8,031 nt of DNA from an uncultured Erysipelotrichaceae bacterium (GTDB taxonomy: Bacteria; Bacillota_I; Bacilli_A; Erysipelotrichales; Erysipelotrichaceae). Shown one piece after another: positions 5,960 to 8,031 of this stretch. Each line of letters begins with the position of its first letter. Position 1 is the first letter of the stretch. The translations under genes were made by a program, and so were the position numbers. Under the pieces are notes generated by a model. It was not told the DNA's origin. It searched no databases and was given only the letters and a program-made list of their open reading frames with translations. Location: the NCBI GenBank assembly GCA_902782955.1, contig CACZPD010000102.1, positions 1 to 8,031 on the forward strand, in the 5' to 3' direction.

Positions 5960-5969
5960 GTACACATTT
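5960..5969 (-). repeat. Inverted repeat, right arm (AAATGTGTAC on the minus strand)
   Basis: This is an exact 10-bp partner of 5818-5827. It lies 13 nt before the ribosome binding site of the small ORF. Similarity between the two arms does not extend beyond the 10 bp. Confidence 0.5.
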
Positions 5970-5992
5970 TGAATAGAAAGTGAGGAGTAACT

Positions 5993-6133
5993 GTGAACGA
6001 TATTCAAAGCGAATTGCAGGCAGCGAGAAACATTCTGGCAATGCTGGAAAAAGAAGAAAAGGATTCCGTAATTAAAAAAGAACTTATGGAATTTATCACG
6101 AAAAAGATCGCTGAATTGGAAAAACAGATCTGA
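5993..6133 (+). CDS. Small protein of 46 residues, unknown function
   Basis: The ORF starts at GTG with a perfect GAGGAG (5982-5987) 5 nt upstream and runs 46 codons to TGA. Its own terminator follows 16 nt later. These flanking signals make it likely to be real despite its size. The product has no membrane segment or signal peptide. It is rich in Glu and Lys, and hydrophobic residues are spaced as in one or two amphipathic helices (residues 5-21 and 27-46), so a small helical or coiled-coil cytoplasmic protein is likely. I do not recognise a family. No convincing plus-strand promoter is visible between it and the recombinase. It may depend on read-through or on rearrangement of the repeat-bounded segment upstream, which is inference. 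Codon use is AT-rich, like the recombinase. Confidence 0.65.
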   Translation: MNDIQSELQAARNILAMLEKEEKDSVIKKELMEFITKKIAELEKQI

Positions 6134-6149
6134 GAACATGGTCCGGCAG

Positions 6150-6180
6150 GCTCTTCGTATAGTGACGGAGAGCTTTTTTT
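6150..6180 (+). terminator. Rho-independent terminator of the small ORF
   Basis: A 9-bp stem with one G-T pair (6150-6158 with 6165-6173) has a 6-nt loop and is followed by T6174-6180. It faces the minus-strand terminator 9 nt away. Confidence 0.8.
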
Positions 6181-6188
6181 ATCGTCAG

Positions 6189-6215
6189 AAAAAGCAGCGG
6201 ATGTAATGCCGCTGC
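6189..6215 (-). terminator. Rho-independent terminator of the minus-strand operon
   Basis: On the minus strand, GCAGCGG and CCGCTGC (6194-6200 and 6209-6215) form a 7-bp stem with an 8-nt loop. Five T residues follow (A6189-6193 on the plus strand). It lies 8 nt after the flavin reductase-like gene. Confidence 0.8.
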
Positions 6216-6222
6216 CTCATTA

Positions 6223-6825
6223 TTATTTCTTTTTTGTGTGCCTGCGTGCCGGTTTTTTCTTCCGGACGGAATAGCCGAATTTTCCCAGTTTCTCACCCAG
6301 AGCGAAATATTCACCGTGGCTGTATGCGATCAGGTCTGCTTTACCAAGATCAAATCTTCCGTTTTCATCCAGATAGGCGTCATCGATATCCGTACTGAGA
6401 ACTTCCGCGATGAACATATCATGGGAGCCAAGCGGGATGATCTGCTTTACCCTGCATTCCAGGCATACGGGGCTTTCAGCTATTCCCGGTGCCTTGATAT
6501 GCTTTGAAGGCAGCTTCGTCAGTTTCAGATCCCCATCCAGGGAAAATTTATCGATCTGCCGTCCGGAACGTACACCGACGTAATCTGCCGCTTTTGCGAG
6601 TTTACGGTTTGTAAGACTGATCACGAATTCCCCTGTACGCGCAATGATGTCATGGGAATATCTCTCTTTCCGGATCGATACAGATACCATGACCGGGTCG
6701 GAACAGATGGTTCCTGCCCATGCGACAGTCATGACATTGGCGTTTCCTTCCTCATCGGCGCAGGATACCAGTACTGCAGGTATCGGATACAGCATGTTGG
6801 ATGGTTTCCAGTATTCTCTGCTCAT
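6223..6825 (-). CDS. Flavin reductase-like FMN-binding protein
   Basis: This 200-residue protein resembles the flavin reductase-like split-barrel family. The N-terminal half has YPIPAVLVSC (13-22), NVMTVAWAGT (30-39) and DPVMVSVSIRKERYSHDII (43-61), the region that holds FMN in this family. GSHDMFIAEV (133-142) is the later conserved strand. Members bind FMN and reduce flavins or other small acceptors with NAD(P)H. Many are uncharacterised, so the reaction here is unassigned. An unusual basic tail (KKKPARRHTKKK, 189-200) follows the domain and might contact nucleic acid or membrane. No signal peptide is seen. AAGG lies 7 nt before the ATG. The gene follows the DNPH1-like gene by 21 nt on the same strand, with no terminator between, so they likely form an operon. 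Confidence 0.85.
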   Translation of the reverse strand: MSREYWKPSNMLYPIPAVLVSCADEEGNANVMTVAWAGTICSDPVMVSVSIRKERYSHDIIARTGEFVISLTNRKLAKAADYVGVRSGRQIDKFSLDGDLKLTKLPSKHIKAPGIAESPVCLECRVKQIIPLGSHDMFIAEVLSTDIDDAYLDENGRFDLGKADLIAYSHGEYFALGEKLGKFGYSVRKKKPARRHTKKK

Positions 6826-6846
6826 GGTTTTACCTTGCCTTGTATA

Positions 6847-7269
6847 TCAGCAGTCAGCCTGGTCCAGGATCAGTTTGAGGATGGCAAAAAGCTCTTCCCG
6901 TGTGTTGTACGTATAAACGGTAAAGTACGGATTTCCTGTCAGCATCTCACTGAGCTTATGATCGCCCGGCCGGTAGATGATATATACAGGCTTTTCGTAG
7001 CGCTCCGCGTAGCAGAGTTCATAACCGACACCATGGGAAGGCCTTGTGCACTCGGCTATGACGATATCAGCGTCCTTCAGCATGGTCGTATCCTTCGTAT
7101 AGATCGCCTGTTCGTGAGAAAGTGTTCCCGGTTCGGCGCTGTATTCGATATCACCGACAAATTCAGTCATGACGATATCGGTCTTGTTGATAAAGCTGAT
7201 GATCTCATTGTACAGGGATGTATCTTCTCTTCCTCCCCGTATGGATCCGGCAAAATATACTTTCTTCAT
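6847..7269 (-). CDS. DNPH1/Rcl-like 2'-deoxynucleoside 5'-phosphate N-hydrolase
   Basis: The 140-residue product matches the nucleoside deoxyribosyltransferase fold and the Rcl/DNPH1 branch in particular. It has VYFAGSIRGGRED (4-16), an HEQ block (52-54), DADIVIAE (66-73) and PSHGVGYEL (77-85). By comparison with rat Rcl, Tyr5, Ser9, Asp68, Ser78 and catalytic Glu84 all appear conserved. The family splits deoxynucleoside monophosphates into base and deoxyribose 5-phosphate, or transfers deoxyribose, in the cytoplasm. Here it would act in nucleotide clean-up. The start at 7269 is chosen because GAGGA lies 7 nt upstream and MKKVYF begins the conserved domain. An in-frame ATG at 7299 would add ten unrelated residues and has no ribosome binding site. 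It is first in the minus-strand operon with the flavin reductase-like gene. Confidence 0.88.
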   Translation of the reverse strand: MKKVYFAGSIRGGREDTSLYNEIISFINKTDIVMTEFVGDIEYSAEPGTLSHEQAIYTKDTTMLKDADIVIAECTRPSHGVGYELCYAERYEKPVYIIYRPGDHKLSEMLTGNPYFTVYTYNTREELFAILKLILDQADC

Positions 7270-7294
7270 AATACAGTCCTCATTTCCTGCCATA

Positions 7295-7322
7295 ATCATA
7301 TTTCAAAATAACCCGAATTCAA
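7295..7322 (-). promoter_or_regulatory. Putative promoter of the DNPH1-flavin reductase operon
   Basis: On the minus strand, TTGAAT (7317-7322) and TATGAT (7295-7300) are 16 nt apart. Transcription would start near 7288, upstream of the ribosome binding site at 7277-7281. This also argues against the ATG at 7299. Confidence 0.5.
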
Positions 7323-7329
7323 ATAAAAT
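7301..7329 (+). promoter_or_regulatory. Putative promoter of the ADP-ribose pyrophosphatase gene
   Basis: TAAAAT (7324-7329, one mismatch) has only a weak TTTCAA (7301-7306) at 17-nt spacing. It overlaps the divergent promoter, so the two may interfere. The leader would be about 14 nt, with GGAGA (7336-7340) near its 5' end. Confidence 0.35.
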
Positions 7330-7349
7330 GATTTCGGAGAACAAAGAAT

Positions 7350-7895
7350 ATGAAACAGTATGAGAAAACATTGAAAAAGGATTATCTCTTCAACGGTATC
7401 GTTGTCAATCTGCGGCGTGACCAGGCGGAACTGCCGGACGGACGTCAGGCGGTCAGGGAAGTCGTGGAACATCCGGGCGGTGTAGGCATTGCGCTGGAAG
7501 ATGAAGAAGGGAAGTTCTTCATGGTGACCCAGTACCGCTACGCGCAGGAAAGAGTCATGCTGGAATTCCCGGCCGGCAAAAAGGAACGCGGGGAAGACCC
7601 GTTTACGACCGCGCAGCGCGAGATCGCCGAAGAAACAGGTTATGAAGGAAAAGACTTTTATTATCTGGGAAAGATCGTACCGACACCCGCATATGACACG
7701 GAGGTCATCGATCTTTACTACGCGAAGACAGGACGCTTCGTCGGCGTGAACTTTGATGATGATGAAAACATTGAAATGATCCGCATGACACTGGATGAGA
7801 TCATCGATGCCGTTATGAAAGGCGAGATTGATGATGCCAAAACGACATCCATGGCATTCCTGATCCGGGAATCCAAAGCAAGGGGACTGATATAA
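7350..7895 (+). CDS. ADP-ribose pyrophosphatase, Nudix family (NudF-like)
   Basis: This 181-residue protein has the length and plan of bacterial ADP-ribose pyrophosphatases. An N-terminal strand region (about 1-45, ELPDGRQAVREVVEHPGG) is the part used for dimerisation in the family. The Nudix box then follows without a mismatch: GX5EX7REUXEEXGU at 76-98, with REIAEETGY at 90-98. PTPAYDTEVI (111-120) occupies the place of the downstream Pro loop that marks ADP-ribose-specific members. The reaction would be ADP-ribose to AMP and ribose 5-phosphate, limiting toxic ADP-ribose in the cytoplasm. GGAGA lies 9 nt before the ATG. The gene is divergent from the DNPH1-like operon and is followed by a strong terminator, so it is probably a single-gene unit. 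Confidence 0.9.
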   Translation: MKQYEKTLKKDYLFNGIVVNLRRDQAELPDGRQAVREVVEHPGGVGIALEDEEGKFFMVTQYRYAQERVMLEFPAGKKERGEDPFTTAQREIAEETGYEGKDFYYLGKIVPTPAYDTEVIDLYYAKTGRFVGVNFDDDENIEMIRMTLDEIIDAVMKGEIDDAKTTSMAFLIRESKARGLI

Positions 7896-7951
7896 AAAAG
7901 GAGCTGAGCTCAACGTCATTAAGTTAAGCATGTGCTGAAGTAAAGATGCAC
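7896..7951 (+). other. Unexplained segment with an orphan Shine-Dalgarno
   Basis: AAGGAG (7898-7903) directly follows the Nudix stop, but no ATG, GTG or TTG lies at a usable distance. GAGCT-g-AGCTC (7901-7911) is a perfect dyad, and TTAAGCA and TGCTGAA (7924-7930, 7933-7939) are nearly one. Nothing encoded here is longer than a few codons. It could be the 3' leader of the terminator, the remnant of a lost gene or an interspersed repeat. Confidence 0.3.
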
Positions 7952-7987
7952 ACACCCATACTTGAAAACAGTATGGGTGTTTTTTTT
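7952..7987 (+). terminator. Strong Rho-independent terminator
   Basis: An uninterrupted 11-bp stem (7952-7962 with 7970-7980) has a 7-nt loop and is followed by T residues to 7987. It ends the ADP-ribose pyrophosphatase transcript 57 nt after the stop codon. Confidence 0.9.
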
Positions 7988-8010
7988 CTTGATTTTTTTA
8001 CTCGAAAGTA

Positions 8011-8016
8011 TTGACA
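8011..8016 (+). promoter_or_regulatory. -35 element of a promoter cut by the window edge
   Basis: A perfect TTGACA lies 15 nt from the right end. A -10 would be expected at about 8034, just outside. It follows a strong terminator, so a new plus-strand transcription unit probably begins beyond the window. Confidence 0.45.
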
Positions 8017-8031
8017 GAACAATCGAAATCG

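Noticed and set aside
5846..6139. Minus-strand open frame of 97 codons opposite the 46-residue ORF
   Set aside because: It is Phe/Ser-rich from AT-rich antisense sequence and has no ribosome binding site; the plus-strand small ORF has one plus a terminator.
6652..7311. Plus-strand open frame of 219 codons opposite the flavin reductase-like and DNPH1-like genes
   Set aside because: It spans both minus-strand genes and their junction and has no ribosome binding site; the minus-strand products have clear family motifs.
7296..7955. Minus-strand open frame of 219 codons opposite the ADP-ribose pyrophosphatase gene
   Set aside because: It is a shadow of a gene with a perfect Nudix box and begins inside a terminator region.
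7946..8010. Short ATG open frame through the terminator after the ADP-ribose pyrophosphatase gene
   Set aside because: It has no ribosome binding site and is encoded by the terminator hairpin and T-tract.

Overview
This is an ordinary stretch of bacterial chromosome, probably from a mid-GC Bacillota (Firmicutes). The reasons are AAGGAG-type ribosome binding sites, TTG and GTG starts, sigma-A-like promoters, hairpin-plus-T terminators and the protein families present. A gut Erysipelotrichia or Lachnospiraceae-like host would fit, but I cannot fix the taxon from sequence alone. There is no rRNA, tRNA, CRISPR array or complete insertion sequence. No gene-free stretch exceeds 300 bases.

Layout. 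(1) The window opens inside a diverged pyruvate kinase-like gene with no C-terminal regulatory domain. It ends in a terminator whose loop holds the stop codon. (2) Two overlapping genes encode a heterodimeric ABC exporter. The first subunit has degenerate catalytic residues with an intact signature, and the second has the reverse, so the pair should form one active and one degenerate ATP site. (3) A MutT-type Nudix gene overlaps a small XRE-family regulator gene. The exporter operon and this Nudix gene each have a -10 element placed so that transcription should begin at or next to the ATG, with no Shine-Dalgarno, so both may be leaderless. (4) From about 5035 to 6190 the DNA is AT-richer. It holds a resolvase/invertase-type serine recombinase and a 46-residue ORF (GTG start, strong Shine-Dalgarno). 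(5) On the minus strand a DNPH1/Rcl-like nucleotide hydrolase and a flavin reductase-like protein form an operon. It is transcribed divergently from (6) a NudF-like ADP-ribose pyrophosphatase gene ending in a strong terminator. A perfect -35 hexamer for the next gene sits at the right edge.

How the genes relate. Two Nudix enzymes and a DNPH1-like hydrolase suggest nucleotide-pool or ADP-ribose clean-up, but they sit in three transcription units and this is inference. The exporter pair is self-contained, and its substrate cannot be read from the sequence.

The part most worth a second look is the recombinase neighbourhood. A 16-bp direct repeat (15/16 identical) brackets the gene. The same ATTGTGCA core recurs inverted across the recombinase start codon. 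Downstream, a 10-bp inverted repeat encloses an orphan promoter that points away from the small ORF and would point at it if the segment inverted. These fit an excision or inversion switch, or a minimal mobile cassette. None of this is demonstrated.
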